Notes: generated from the letters alone by a model not told the origin. Shown: positions 27,224 through 36,352, counted from the first letter of the stretch. The stretch is DNA of 64,000 bases from Jatrophihabitans sp. GAS493 (GCF_900230215.1 NZ_LT907982.1:3582001-3646000); one strand, 5' to 3'. Numbers and translations are program-made.

Positions 27224-28032
27224 GACTTCGCCGCCAGTGCCGCGACCTTGAGCTGGTCGACCTTCTTCTTGACGGCTTCGATCAACTTGTCGTAGATCGC
27301 GTTGGCTGTCGCGTAAGCGGCGTCGGTGAGTGTTTTCTTCACCAGTTGGTCCAGCAGGTCCTCCTCCCGCGCTTTGAACGCGGCCAGCTGGTCCTCATAG
27401 AGTTCGATGAGGGTCTGGGTCATCTCCGCCTTCGCTTGCTGGGCCGAGAACCTGACGTCGTAGAGATACAGATACTCGTGGATGTACTCCTTGTCGAAGA
27501 ACGCCTGGGCCTGGTAGCTGTCGGCCGCGACCGCGGTAAACATCTGCATGCCGTAGCCGAGTGGCTTCGACTGGAGGTTGGTGTTGAAGTTGATCGTCGT
27601 CGATGTACCGAAACTGAGAATCACGCTACTCAGCACATCGAAGACCTGCCCGGCGATGTACAACTCCAGATTCGCCATCTCGCCGACCTCCGGTCCGAGG
27701 CTGGTGGCAGCCGCGGCAGCGCCGTCCTTCGACACCTTGGCACCGTCCGGTGACTTACCGCCGGCGAAGACCGACTTGGAGATCGCATCGATGATGCCCT
27801 GCATGTTCTCTAGGCTGAACTCGGCCTCGTGCATGAAGTCGTAGTTCATTCCCGAAACGAGGTCTTTGGCGTCGGTGTACTTGTTGCCGTCGTAGAACTC
27901 GGCAATCTTGTCCTTCAATTTCGCCGCTTCGGCCGCGCTCTTCGTCGCGAGTTCGGTCTGCAATTGCGAGAGATAGGCGCGAAACTCCGTCTCCTTCGCT
28001 TCGAGCTGCTTGATGCTCGGTGACATTCCCAT
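27220..28032 (-). CDS. Hypothetical helical protein (first gene of two-gene cassette)
   Basis: An unrecognised 270-residue protein starting at the ATG at 28032, with AGGAG 7 bases upstream. It has no cysteine and no signal peptide. Residues 1-55 form a Lys/Glu/Ala-rich probable coiled coil; the middle (about 118-175) is more hydrophobic, with VFDVLSSVILSFGTSTTINF and GYGMQMFTAV; about 195-270 is a second long amphipathic helix region ending LKVAALAAKS. Two coiled-coil arms around a hydrophobic hairpin is the general plan of alpha-pore-forming toxins and of some structural assemblies, so a toxin-like role is possible but unproven. Lies downstream of a LuxR-type regulator and is coupled to the beta-rich partner. 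Confidence 0.75.
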   Translation of the reverse strand: MGMSPSIKQLEAKETEFRAYLSQLQTELATKSAAEAAKLKDKIAEFYDGNKYTDAKDLVSGMNYDFMHEAEFSLENMQGIIDAISKSVFAGGKSPDGAKVSKDGAAAAATSLGPEVGEMANLELYIAGQVFDVLSSVILSFGTSTTINFNTNLQSKPLGYGMQMFTAVAADSYQAQAFFDKEYIHEYLYLYDVRFSAQQAKAEMTQTLIELYEDQLAAFKAREEDLLDQLVKKTLTDAAYATANAIYDKLIEAVKKKVDQLKVAALAAKS

Positions 28033-28131
28033 CGGATGGCTCCTGTCGATTGATGAGGGTGCGTCGGGTTTGAGGCGTCGTATCCGCAGCCGAACCGGGC
28101 GCACTGGACGTAGCCAACTTCACACCTACAG

Positions 28132-28989
28132 TTACCGCCAGCCATCACCAAAATTGGTGAAGTCAGCGCTGACCGGCAACCAGTCGGGCCAGCCTGCGCG
28201 GTGGGCCAGAGCAACCGCGGCTACCTGCGACGTCACTCCGAGCTTGCTGAGCACAGCCTTTATCTGGCTGCGGATCGTGTGCACTGAGTGTTGGGTTCCA
28301 TCGGCGATCTGGATGGCGGTCAGACCGTTCACCAACGCACGCAGGGTCTGCGTCTCAGACCGGGTCAGCGTTCCCAGGGCCGTCGCCTCACTGAAGCGGG
28401 TCCGCAGCAGCGTCGCTGTCGATTCGGCCGACCGTGACGCGGTCGCCTCGCCTAGGCAGACTAAAAGCGCCTGTTCGACCAGTCGGACCAGACCCGAGAA
28501 CGGAATCGCCTGGTTCAGCACCAACGCCCCGCGCGCGGCGAGGGGAATCAGTAGCGGCAGCGAGCGAACACTCCCGAGGCAGACGAAGCCACGCAGCGTT
28601 GAGTAGGCCGAAACTCCCACACCGGTGCGGCCGGTGCTGACCGCGCCGGCGTCGTCCTCGACCAGGAACAGCGCCGGAAGTGCAGTGGGCCGATCGGCGG
28701 ACCCGCTAGCCGCCGATTCGCTCGGCTGCCAGCCACGAGCGGCCAGCGTCGCCCACAGTGCCACGCCGAGCGAGGAAGTAGCCGGGGCTATGACACTGAG
28801 GTGGCGAGACACCGGAGCAGTCGCGGGATCGGCGGGGGCTGGCTGTCCCGCGCCCGGGCCAGCTGTACCCGGACCAGCTGTACCCGGACCACTAGCACCC
28901 GGACCGCTAGCACCCGGACGACTGACTGCCGGACGGCCAGCATTCGGACGGCCTGCAGCTCCGCGCGGAGGACCCCGGTCCGCACCCAT
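28132..28989 (-). CDS. LuxR-family transcriptional regulator with degenerate receiver-like region
   Basis: A 285-residue protein. The C-terminal LuxR HTH is clear: LTRSETQTLRALVNGLTAIQ, then HSVHTIRSQIKAVLSKLGVT (about 205-260). The middle (about 62-170) resembles a receiver domain in length and strand order but lacks the acidic pocket and an obvious phospho-Asp, so phosphorylation is doubtful. The first 60 residues are a Gly-Pro-Ala linker encoded by 15-bp tandem repeats. An in-frame TAG directly precedes the ATG at 28989, and GGAG lies upstream. It is the nearest regulator to the two-gene cassette and may control it. Confidence 0.82.
   Translation of the reverse strand: MGADRGPPRGAAGRPNAGRPAVSRPGASGPGASGPGTAGPGTAGPGAGQPAPADPATAPVSRHLSVIAPATSSLGVALWATLAARGWQPSESAASGSADRPTALPALFLVEDDAGAVSTGRTGVGVSAYSTLRGFVCLGSVRSLPLLIPLAARGALVLNQAIPFSGLVRLVEQALLVCLGEATASRSAESTATLLRTRFSEATALGTLTRSETQTLRALVNGLTAIQIADGTQHSVHTIRSQIKAVLSKLGVTSQVAAVALAHRAGWPDWLPVSADFTNFGDGWR
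28859..28948. repeat. Six tandem 15-bp units inside the LuxR-type gene
   Basis: Units of 15 bases such as CCAGCTGTACCCGGA (28859 and 28874, identical), CCACTAGCACCCGGA (28889) and CCGCTAGCACCCGGA (28904), decaying towards 28948. Because 15 is a multiple of three, gain or loss changes only the length of a Gly-Pro-Ala linker (repeat PGASG/PGTAG) and not the frame. Confidence 0.85.
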
Positions 28990-29030
28990 CTAGAGATGTC
29001 TCCGCCCTCAATGTAGATCCAGAGACCCCT

Positions 29031-29059
29031 ATTGAAGCCGAGCGTAATGCGGTTGTCAC
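29031..29059 (-). promoter_or_regulatory. Candidate promoter for the LuxR-type gene
   Basis: Reading on the minus strand, GTGACA (29059-29054) and TTCAAT (29036-29031) are separated by 17 bases, close to sigma-70 hexamers and about 40 bases before the start codon. It would allow the regulator to be expressed independently of the amidohydrolase gene upstream. Confidence 0.35.
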
Positions 29060-29087
29060 TTGTAGTAGTCACGTGCTGGGGAGCGCA

Positions 29088-30170
29088 CTACGCCGGGATT
29101 GGCGCGCCTCGCAGGACGGTGCGTAGGGGTGCCTGGAGCGCGTCGAGGTGCACCCGAGGGTCGGCCGAGAGCACGAGCAGGTCCGCCGGTGCCGCCTCGA
29201 CCAGACCCGGCAGGCCGAGCCACTCACGGCCTCGCCAGGATGCCTGCGCGATCACCTCCGGCTGCGGGATACCGGCCTCGACGAGGGAGCGGATCTCGTC
29301 ACGGATGAGACCGTGCGGCAGCATGCCGCCGGCGTCCGTACCGGTGTAGATCGGCACGCCGGCCTCCCACGCATCACGCACCCGGGGCCGCGACGATGCG
29401 AAGAGCGCCCGCATATGAGCGGCGTAGCGGGGAAACTTCGCCTCCCCGTGGGCGGCGATGGACGGGAAGTTGTCGATGTTCACCAGGGTCGGCACGATGG
29501 CTATCCCGCGGGCCGCGCACAAGTCGACCAGGTCCGCCGTCAGCCCGGTCGCGTGTTCGATCGAGTCGATTCCGGCGGCGATCAGGCCTGGGAGCGCGTC
29601 CTCGCCGAAGACGTGCGCGGCGACCCGTGCCCCGAGTTCATGGGCCCGGCCGATCGCTGCCACCAGCACATCATCGGGCCAAACCGGCGCCAGATCGCCG
29701 ACCTCACGGTCGATCCAGTCCGCCGCCAGTTTCACCCAACCGTCTCCGGCTGCGGCCTGGATCTCGATCTGCGCGACCAGCGACGGCGGCTCCACCTCGA
29801 CCCCCAGCCCACGTATGTAGCGGTGCGGTCGAGCGATGTGGCGACCGGCCCTGATCAACCTCGGCAGGTCATCGCGCGATTGGACGCTGCGATTGTCGAC
29901 CGGCGAACCGGCGTCGCGCATCAACAGCACGCCCGCATCGCGATCGGTGATCGCCTGCGCAGCCTGGTCCTGCGGGTCGTCGAGATGGCCGTTCGGCGCG
30001 AGACCGACATGACAGTGGGCGTCGACCAGGCCGGGGATGATCCAGCCACCGGAGGCGATCGTCTCCGACGCCCCGCTGTAGCGCTCGAACGTGAGGCGTC
30101 CGTCGATGATCCACGCGTCGCGCTCGATCTCATCAGGGAGGAAGACACCTCGCAGGTGGAGCACCGTCAT
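29088..30170 (-). CDS. Amidohydrolase-superfamily protein (imidazolonepropionase/prolidase-like)
   Basis: A 360-residue metal-dependent hydrolase. Metal motif one is VDAHCHVGLA (HxH, about 50-59), then the conserved VKLAADW region (Lys), AAHVFGEDA and IDSIEHATGL with further His, and the Asp in IYTGTDAGGMLPHG. The N-terminal and C-terminal strands form the usual composite beta-sandwich (DLLVLSADPRVHLDA). Members hydrolyse cyclic amides, dipeptides or triazines; the substrate cannot be named. Its start overlaps the HIT gene stop, so it is in the thrS-HIT transcript, where many actinobacteria have a phospholipid-synthesis gene instead. Confidence 0.88.
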   Translation of the reverse strand: MTVLHLRGVFLPDEIERDAWIIDGRLTFERYSGASETIASGGWIIPGLVDAHCHVGLAPNGHLDDPQDQAAQAITDRDAGVLLMRDAGSPVDNRSVQSRDDLPRLIRAGRHIARPHRYIRGLGVEVEPPSLVAQIEIQAAAGDGWVKLAADWIDREVGDLAPVWPDDVLVAAIGRAHELGARVAAHVFGEDALPGLIAAGIDSIEHATGLTADLVDLCAARGIAIVPTLVNIDNFPSIAAHGEAKFPRYAAHMRALFASSRPRVRDAWEAGVPIYTGTDAGGMLPHGLIRDEIRSLVEAGIPQPEVIAQASWRGREWLGLPGLVEAAPADLLVLSADPRVHLDALQAPLRTVLRGAPIPA

Positions 30171-30769
30171 GCGATCGGCTCCGATGCCGCCGCGGCGCCG
30201 GAGTGCTTCGTCGGCCAGGCCTGCGCCAAGGCGGCCCGTGTGTCGGAGAGCAACTGGGGCAGCACCCTGGTGTGCGCCACGATCGGTATGAAATTAGTGT
30301 CGCCACCCCATCTCGGCACGACGTGCTGGTGCAGATGGGCCGCGATGCCGGCCCCGGCGACCTCACCCTGGTTCATCCCGACGTTGAACCCGTGCGGGGC
30401 GGCCACGCTGCGGATCGTGCGCATCGCGGTCTGGGTCAATTCCGCGATCTCGGCGACCTCGTCGTCTCGAAGCTCGGTGTAGTCGGCCACGTGCCGGTAC
30501 GGCACCGCCATCAGATGACCCGAGTTGTACGGGTACAGGTTCAAAACCGCGTAGGCCACCTCTCCGCGCGCGACGATCAGTCCGTCGACGTCAGACAATG
30601 TCGGGACCCGACAGAACGGGCAGTGGTCACCGGCCGAGGGATGCGCCGGCTTGCCCTCACCTTTGATGTAGGCCATCCGGTGCGGTGTCCACAACCGGCC
30701 GAATCCGTCAGCCTCTCCGGCGAACGCCTGCGCCGGCACTATCTCCGGCTCGCCGGCAGCGGCCGCCAT
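30167..30769 (-). CDS. HIT-family protein (Ap4A hydrolase/phosphorylase-like)
   Basis: A 200-residue nucleotide-binding protein of the histidine-triad family. The triad is AAHLHQHVVPRWG (about 143-155), preceded by the family stretch LNLYPYNSGHLMAVPYRH. A CPFC pair near 49-52 probably holds zinc. Start and thrS stop overlap as TAATG. The thrS-HIT pairing is standard in actinobacteria; hydrolysis of adenosine polyphosphates or aminoacyl-adenylates, side products of tRNA charging, would fit. Confidence 0.94.
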   Translation of the reverse strand: MAAAAGEPEIVPAQAFAGEADGFGRLWTPHRMAYIKGEGKPAHPSAGDHCPFCRVPTLSDVDGLIVARGEVAYAVLNLYPYNSGHLMAVPYRHVADYTELRDDEVAEIAELTQTAMRTIRSVAAPHGFNVGMNQGEVAGAGIAAHLHQHVVPRWGGDTNFIPIVAHTRVLPQLLSDTRAALAQAWPTKHSGAAAASEPIA

Positions 30770-32808
30770 TAAAAGAGCGCCGACGTCGGCGACGTGTTGT
30801 TCCGAGAGCCGATGAATTCGGCGATCTCCCTCACCGCCTGCTCAACCGGGATCGCGTTTCGCTGCTCGCCATCGCGGTAGCGGAAGGAGACCGCGCCGCT
30901 GTCCGCGTCGGTCTCCCCCGCGATCAGCATGAAGGGGACCTTCGACTTCTGGGCAGTGCGGATCTTCTTCTGCATCCGGTCGGCTGAGTCGTCGACCTCG
31001 ACCCGCACACCGGCGGCGCGGAGCTTGCCGGCAATCTCGTGCAGATACTCGACCTGCGATTCACTGACCGGGATACCGACGACCTGGACCGGCGACAGCC
31101 AGGCCGGGAAGGCGCCGGCGTAGTGCTCGGTGAGTACTCCGATGAAGCGCTCGATCGAGCCGAAGAGGGCGCGGTGGATCATCACCGGCTGGTGTCGCTC
31201 GCCGTCATTGCCCTGGAATTCAAGCTCGAACCGCTTCGGTAGGTTGAAGTCGAGCTGGATGGTCGACATCTGCCAGGTGCGCCCGATCGCGTCTCGAGCC
31301 TGGACTGAGATCTTCGGCCCATAGAAGGCGGCACCACCTGGATCGGGCACCAGCTCCAGGCCCGACGCGGTCGCAACCTCGGCCAGCGTCTGCGTCGCCA
31401 CCTCCCAATCCTCGTCGGATCCGACGTACTTGACTGGGTCCTTCGTCGAGAGCTCCAAATAAAAGTCGTCCAGGCCGTAGTCGCGGAGCAGGTCGAGGAC
31501 GAAGCCGAGCAGCGAAGTCAGCTCGTCGCGCATCTGTTCGCGGCTGCAGTAGATGTGGGCGTCGTCCTGAGTCATCCCGCGGACCCGGGTGAGCCCATGG
31601 ATGACCCCCGACTTCTCATAGCGATAGACAGCACCGAATTCGAAGAGGCGCAGCGGCAGTTCACGGTAGGAACGCCCACGGGAGCGGTAGATCAGGCAGT
31701 GCATCGGACAGTTCATCGGCTTCAGGTAGTAGTCCTGACCCGGCTTACGCACCTCACCGTCCGGGCCGTACTCCGCATCCAGATGCATCGGCGGGTACAT
31801 GCCGTCGGCGTACCACTGCAGATGACCGGATATCTCGTAGAGCGCGCCCTTGGTGATGTGCGGGGTGTTGACGAACTCGTAGCCCGCCTCGACGTGCTTG
31901 GCCCGCGAGTAGTCCTCCATCTCCTTGCGCAGCACACCCCCCTTGGGGTGGAAGACCGCGAGGCCGGAACCCAATTCATCGGGGAAGCTGAAGAGATCGA
32001 GTTCGGAGCCGAGCTTGCGGTGGTCGCGCTTGGCCGCCTCCTCCAACTGGGCCAGATAGGCCTTCAGATCGTCTCGTGACGCCCAAGCGGTGCCGTAGAC
32101 CCGCTGCAGCTGGGGGTTCTTCTCGCTGCCCCGCCAGTAAGCGGCCGCCGTGCGCATCAGCTTGAAGGCGGGAATCCGGCGAGTGGTCGGCAGGTGCGGT
32201 CCGCGGCACAGATCGGTCCAGACCCGCTCGCCAGACTTGGCGTCCAGGTTGTCGTACATGGTCAGCGCGCCGGCCCCGACCTCGACCGACTCCTCCGCGG
32301 CGGCGCCGCCCTTGAGGCCGATGAGCTCGAGCTTGAACGGCTCGTGGGCCAGCTCCGCGCGGGCCTCTTCGTCGCTGATCGGGCGGCGCGAGAAGCGCTG
32401 ACCCGACTTGATGATCTCGCCCATGCGCTTCTCGATCGCGGCCAGATCCTCGGGGGTGAATGGGCGCTGCGGCATGAAGTCGTAGTAGAAGCCGTTCTCC
32501 ACCGGCGGCCCGATTCCGAGGGTGGTACCGGGGAAGAGCTGCTGGACGGCTTGGGCCGCCACATGAGCGGCCGAGTGCCGGATCACGGCCAGGCCATCCG
32601 GTTCGGCGGCGAAGACCGCCGTCACCTCGACGTCCGTCTCCGGAACCCAGGCCAGGTCATGCAGTTCGCCCTCGCTGTCACGTACGACAACGACCCCGCC
32701 CGGTCCGTTCAGGTCGGCGCCGGCCTCCAGCAGCGCGTCGAGCGCGCTGGTTCCCGCGGTGACCTTCACCACAAGGCGGGGCGCAGGTTGAACAGAACTG
32801 ACGGACAC
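30769..32808 (-). CDS. thrS: Threonyl-tRNA synthetase
   Basis: Class II synthetase. TGS domain at the N-terminus, then the editing domain with [18 protein letters not shown] and the class II core ([22 protein letters not shown] with the zinc Cys, [14 protein letters not shown]). Anticodon-binding domain at the C-terminus. I start at the GTG at 32808 because GGGAG lies 5 bases upstream and the TGS domain follows; an ATG 15 codons earlier is in frame but has no such site. No T-box was seen upstream. 679 residues. Confidence 0.96.
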   Translation of the reverse strand: MSVSSVQPAPRLVVKVTAGTSALDALLEAGADLNGPGGVVVVRDSEGELHDLAWVPETDVEVTAVFAAEPDGLAVIRHSAAHVAAQAVQQLFPGTTLGIGPPVENGFYYDFMPQRPFTPEDLAAIEKRMGEIIKSGQRFSRRPISDEEARAELAHEPFKLELIGLKGGAAAEESVEVGAGALTMYDNLDAKSGERVWTDLCRGPHLPTTRRIPAFKLMRTAAAYWRGSEKNPQLQRVYGTAWASRDDLKAYLAQLEEAAKRDHRKLGSELDLFSFPDELGSGLAVFHPKGGVLRKEMEDYSRAKHVEAGYEFVNTPHITKGALYEISGHLQWYADGMYPPMHLDAEYGPDGEVRKPGQDYYLKPMNCPMHCLIYRSRGRSYRELPLRLFEFGAVYRYEKSGVIHGLTRVRGMTQDDAHIYCSREQMRDELTSLLGFVLDLLRDYGLDDFYLELSTKDPVKYVGSDEDWEVATQTLAEVATASGLELVPDPGGAAFYGPKISVQARDAIGRTWQMSTIQLDFNLPKRFELEFQGNDGERHQPVMIHRALFGSIERFIGVLTEHYAGAFPAWLSPVQVVGIPVSESQVEYLHEIAGKLRAAGVRVEVDDSADRMQKKIRTAQKSKVPFMLIAGETDADSGAVSFRYRDGEQRNAIPVEQAVREIAEFIGSRNNTSPTSALF

Positions 32809-33011
32809 AATGACTCCCTGTAAGCAGACAGCGGCGACGAACGTCGCCAACACCGATCAACATCTCCCTGAATGCTAGTGGTCGCCGTTCGAGGCGTTTC
32901 GGATTTACACGTCGGTCACGCCAATCCCCCTAGACTTTTCGGTACGACAAGTAGTAGGAACCGGTGTTAACCTTCTGGCGACCAGTGGTCCTATCGGGGG
33001 ATGGAACTATT

Positions 33012-36000
33012 TTGAGTACTTTTCTGCGGCCTATTCGCGCTCGCCAAAAGCAATTTCTCGCGCTGATTCTCGCGCTGGCGCTCGCGGTCGGCGGCCTGCT
33101 GGCCTACACCGCGAGCCGGGCCGGTGCCAAAGACATCACCAACGCCATCACCTCGGTCGATGTCAGCCCTAAGAACCCGAAGCCGACCGACACCGTAACG
33201 GTCAATCTCACCTGGTCGGTGCCGACTGGTACCGAGGCCGGAGACACCTTCGATCTGGTGATCCCGTCCGTGCTCGGCGACTTCCCCTCCGGATTCGATC
33301 TGCGCGACCCAGCCAACAACCTGGTCGCCACGGCCAAGATCGTCGGCCACAAGGTCACCTTCACGCTGACCGACTACGCGGCAACGCATCAGCACGTCAC
33401 CGGAACCGCCTTCTTCACCAGCCAGGTCACGCCCGGCACCGCGCCCGGACTCACCCACCTGCACTTCACCGGCTCGATCGACAAGACGGTGGACATCACC
33501 ATCGGCGGAACGTTCGGCCGCGACCGCACCGTCCCGGACAAGTTCGGCTACTTCTACCGCAACGATCAGGGCACCTCGAACCCGACGGACGCCGTGATCT
33601 GGGCGATCGAGACGCCCGTCGGGCCCTTCGACACGACCACCATCACCGATAAGGCCAGCACCGGGCAAGCGTTTGACTGCGCCAACGTGCAGGCCCGCCT
33701 CGGCGATGCCACCGGCCCCAACGGCGCCTTCAACAACGGCGTGTTGCTGCCACTCGGTACCGATCTGACCTGCTCGACTACGTCGCTGAGCTACACCTAC
33801 GACACGAAGCCGGTGCCCGCCGGCAAGCTCATCCAGTTGGCGGTTCCGGTGACTCTCACCAACCCCAGACTCACCACGTTCGAGGACACAGCCACCGTCA
33901 CCACCGACGGCGTCGTCAAGACCGCCGGGGCCAAGCCGGTCATCCGGACCTCGGCCGGCGGCACGGGCAACGGCGACCTCTCGACACCGGGCGTCAAGAT
34001 CGTCAAGAAGGATGCGGCCGGCAATGACGCTGACACCGCGGCCGACAAGGTGACCCTGCCGACCGGAAGCACCCAACTCGTCTACACCATCACCAACGCT
34101 CACCCCGACGGCACGGTCTCCAATGAGGCTCTGGTCAACGTTCACGTCTACGACGAGGTGCAGAGCAACGGCACGGTAAGCGACCTCAGCTGCAACCTTC
34201 CGGATGGCACCACGCTGGCCAATCCGGACGCGGCGGCCGGCATCACCTGGCCCGGCCCGTTCGCGATCGGTGACTCGTTCACCTGTACGGCCAACCTCGC
34301 CGGTGTGGTTCCGGGCACCGACCACCAGGACACCGGCCACGTCAACGGCGCCGGTGAGTTCTCCGGGGTTCCGGTCTCGGACACGAACCCCTACTTCGCC
34401 AGCAACCCGGGCAAGGTGAATGTCGGCGACTACGTCTGGATCGACACCAACCATGATGGGATCCAGGACGCCGACGAGAAGGGCATCCCGAACGTCAAGC
34501 TGACGCTCACCGATGCCGATGGGAAGTCGGTGACGGACATCAACGGCGACGCGGTCGGCAGCGCCACCACCGACAGCAACGGCAAGTACGGCTTCGGCGA
34601 ATTACCTCCGGGGCAGTACATCGTCACGATTGACCAGGCGTCGGTTCCCACCGGCCTCTTCCCGACCGTGGCCGAGGCCGGCAACGATCGGGAGAAGGAT
34701 TCGAGCACCGGGTCGGCAACCAGCAAGACGCTCGTCGGTGGCCAGCAGGACCTCAGCCTCGACTTCGGATTCTGGACTCCGGCGCCCACGATCCTGATCG
34801 TGAAGAAGGACGCCGCCGGCAATGACGCCGACACGGCCGCAACCAAGGTGATCCTGCCCAACGGCAGCACCGATCTCGTCTACACCGTCACCAACACCGG
34901 TAACGAGGCGTTGAAGAACATCGTCGTCTCCGACACGGTGGTCAGCAATGGAAGGGTGACCGGCCAGACCTGTGACTTCAGCAAGCTGGGCGGCCCGTCC
35001 AGCGGCCTCACCTGGGCCGCCGGCCCGCTGCTTCCTGGAGCGAGCGTTACCTGCACGGCGACCCTCTCCGACGTCGCCCAGGGCGACGACCACCAGGACG
35101 TCGGGAACGTCACGGCCGTCGGCGTGGTCTCCGGGCTGCCGGCGGAATCGCACAACCCCTATTTCGCCAGCAACCCGGGCAAGGTCAGCGTCGGTGACTA
35201 CGTCTGGTTCGACAGCAATCACAACGGGATTCAGGACACCGACGAGCCGGGCATCCCCGGTGTCACGCTGACCCTCACCGACGCCGCTGGGCAGCCGGTG
35301 ACCGACATCAAAGGCCAGCCGGTCGGGCCGCAGGTCACCGACTCCACGGGCAAGTACCTCTTCAGCGACCTGCCGCCGGGCCAGTACGTCGTCACCATCG
35401 ACAAGACGTCGCTTCCCACCGGCGATGTGGCGACGCTGGCCGACCAGGGCAGCGATCGAACCGTCGACTCCGATACCGACTCCGCCAAGAGCAGCGTGCT
35501 CAGCGGTGGCGAGAACGACCTGTCACTGGACTTCGGCTTCGTCTCGCCGGTATCCGTCGGTGACTACGTGTGGATCGACAAGAATCACAACGGGATTCAG
35601 GACGCGGGCGAGAAGGGTCTGCCGGGTGTCACGCTGACCCTGACCGACTCCGCCGGCCAGCCGGTCACCGACCTCACCGGCGCGCCGGTAGCCCCGACCG
35701 AGACCGACGCCGACGGCAAGTACGGGTTCAGCAATCTGCCTCCCGGCACTTACACGGTGAGCGTGCTCTCTTCGACGGTGCCCGACGAATACCAGACGAC
35801 GGTCACCGGCGCGGGGACCCGCGAGACGGATTCCTCCGACGGTAGCGCGACCAGCCTCGCACTGGCCGGCGGCGACAGCGACCTCAGTCTCGACTTCGGA
35901 TTCTTCCTGACCGAATTCGGTGTGGATGCAGTCGCGCTGACGCCGCCCAGCAGCGGGACCGACGATCTGGCCTTCACTGGAGTGAACTCGGTCGGACCAC

Positions 36001-36083
36001 TGGCCCTCGCGGCCGCGATGCTCGGACTCGGTATCGGGTTCCTGCTCTTCGCGCAGCGGCGCCGCCGTTCGCTCCGGGGCTAA
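33012..36083 (+). CDS. Sortase-anchored cell-surface protein with SdrD-type B repeats
   Basis: A wall-anchored adhesin-like protein of about 1,023 residues. The signal peptide has a basic start and core LALILALALAVGGLLAYTAS. An N-terminal Ig-like region (DVSPKNPKPTDTVTVNLTW onward) is followed by two DUF11-like modules beginning KIVKKDAAGNDADTA, and three SdrD B repeats, each with a calcium-loop-like GDYVWIDTNHDGIQDADE. The C-terminus has LAFTG, a hydrophobic helix and RRRRSLRG: an LAXTG-type signal, matching class E sortases of actinomycetes. No sortase gene is in the window. Start uncertain: TTG at 33012 gives a normal signal peptide; GTG at 32964 adds 16 residues. Confidence 0.88.
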   Translation: MSTFLRPIRARQKQFLALILALALAVGGLLAYTASRAGAKDITNAITSVDVSPKNPKPTDTVTVNLTWSVPTGTEAGDTFDLVIPSVLGDFPSGFDLRDPANNLVATAKIVGHKVTFTLTDYAATHQHVTGTAFFTSQVTPGTAPGLTHLHFTGSIDKTVDITIGGTFGRDRTVPDKFGYFYRNDQGTSNPTDAVIWAIETPVGPFDTTTITDKASTGQAFDCANVQARLGDATGPNGAFNNGVLLPLGTDLTCSTTSLSYTYDTKPVPAGKLIQLAVPVTLTNPRLTTFEDTATVTTDGVVKTAGAKPVIRTSAGGTGNGDLSTPGVKIVKKDAAGNDADTAADKVTLPTGSTQLVYTITNAHPDGTVSNEALVNVHVYDEVQSNGTVSDLSCNLPDGTTLANPDAAAGITWPGPFAIGDSFTCTANLAGVVPGTDHQDTGHVNGAGEFSGVPVSDTNPYFASNPGKVNVGDYVWIDTNHDGIQDADEKGIPNVKLTLTDADGKSVTDINGDAVGSATTDSNGKYGFGELPPGQYIVTIDQASVPTGLFPTVAEAGNDREKDSSTGSATSKTLVGGQQDLSLDFGFWTPAPTILIVKKDAAGNDADTAATKVILPNGSTDLVYTVTNTGNEALKNIVVSDTVVSNGRVTGQTCDFSKLGGPSSGLTWAAGPLLPGASVTCTATLSDVAQGDDHQDVGNVTAVGVVSGLPAESHNPYFASNPGKVSVGDYVWFDSNHNGIQDTDEPGIPGVTLTLTDAAGQPVTDIKGQPVGPQVTDSTGKYLFSDLPPGQYVVTIDKTSLPTGDVATLADQGSDRTVDSDTDSAKSSVLSGGENDLSLDFGFVSPVSVGDYVWIDKNHNGIQDAGEKGLPGVTLTLTDSAGQPVTDLTGAPVAPTETDADGKYGFSNLPPGTYTVSVLSSTVPDEYQTTVTGAGTRETDSSDGSATSLALAGGDSDLSLDFGFFLTEFGVDAVALTPPSSGTDDLAFTGVNSVGPLALAAAMLGLGIGFLLFAQRRRRSLRG

Positions 36084-36163
36084 CGGCCCAGAGTCGCGGG
36101 CGGTTAGCCGTCGCGGGTGGCGGCCGGCGGGCGATGAAGGCAGCGATGCCCTCGCGCCCGCCG

Positions 36164-36226
36164 GCCGCTGTACCGACGAGGCCTGCCGCGGTACCGACAA
36201 CTCCGGCCGCAGTACAGCAACGACGA
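36164..36226. repeat. Three degenerate 21-bp tandem units
   Basis: Units beginning GCCGCTGTACCGAC (36164), GCCGCGGTACCGAC (36185) and GCCGCAGTACAGCA (36206). They lie between the surface-protein gene and tRNA-Val, next to a minus-strand stretch (about 36110-36165) that translates like an enoyl-CoA hydratase C-terminus. Confidence 0.6.
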
Positions 36227-36227
36227 A

Positions 36228-36263
36228 GGCCCCCGACCGATCCAAACGGATCGGTCGAGGGCC
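36228..36263 (-). terminator. Hairpin terminator downstream of tRNA-Val
   Basis: A 16-bp arm (GGCCCCCGACCGATCC, 36228-36243) pairs with 36248-36263 across a 4-base AAAC loop, with one mismatch. It starts 17 bases beyond the tRNA 3' end on the transcribed strand. The symmetry means it could also stop transcripts arriving from the surface-protein gene. Confidence 0.8.
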
Positions 36264-36280
36264 TTCTATGCCTTCTAAGG

Positions 36281-36352
36281 TGGGCACGGCTGGGTTCGAA
36301 CCAGCGACTTCTCGCGTGTGAAGCGAGCGCTCTCCCACTGAGCTACGCGCCC
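36281..36352 (-). tRNA. tRNA-Val (anticodon CAC)
   Basis: Reading on the minus strand the 72 bases fold into a complete cloverleaf. The acceptor GGGCGCG pairs with CGTGCCC with one G-U pair; discriminator A; D-arm GCTC/GAGC; anticodon stem CTCGC/GCGAG with loop TTCACAC, anticodon CAC, reading GTG; T-arm around GGTTCGAACCC. CCA is not encoded. A TATCCT -10-like hexamer lies near 36365-36370. Anticodon assigned by hand folding. Confidence 0.96.

Noticed and set aside
28788-29072. A second frame through the LuxR N-terminal region, starting at GTG 29072
   Set aside because: No ribosome site lies upstream, the second half is the shifted translation of the 15-bp repeats, and the upstream bases carry a plausible promoter for the LuxR gene.
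29148-30482. Long antisense frame across the amidohydrolase and HIT genes
   Set aside because: It is the mirror of real coding sequence in GC-rich DNA; it lacks a domain and a ribosome site, while both genes on the other strand have intact motifs.
32809-32963. T-box riboswitch before thrS
   Set aside because: The 155-base gap shows no T-box consensus or specifier stem; actinobacterial T-boxes are mostly on ileS.
32991-34454. Long minus-strand frame across the surface protein gene
   Set aside because: It is Gly/Val/Arg-rich nonsense opposite an SdrD-type gene with clear signal peptide, repeats and anchor.
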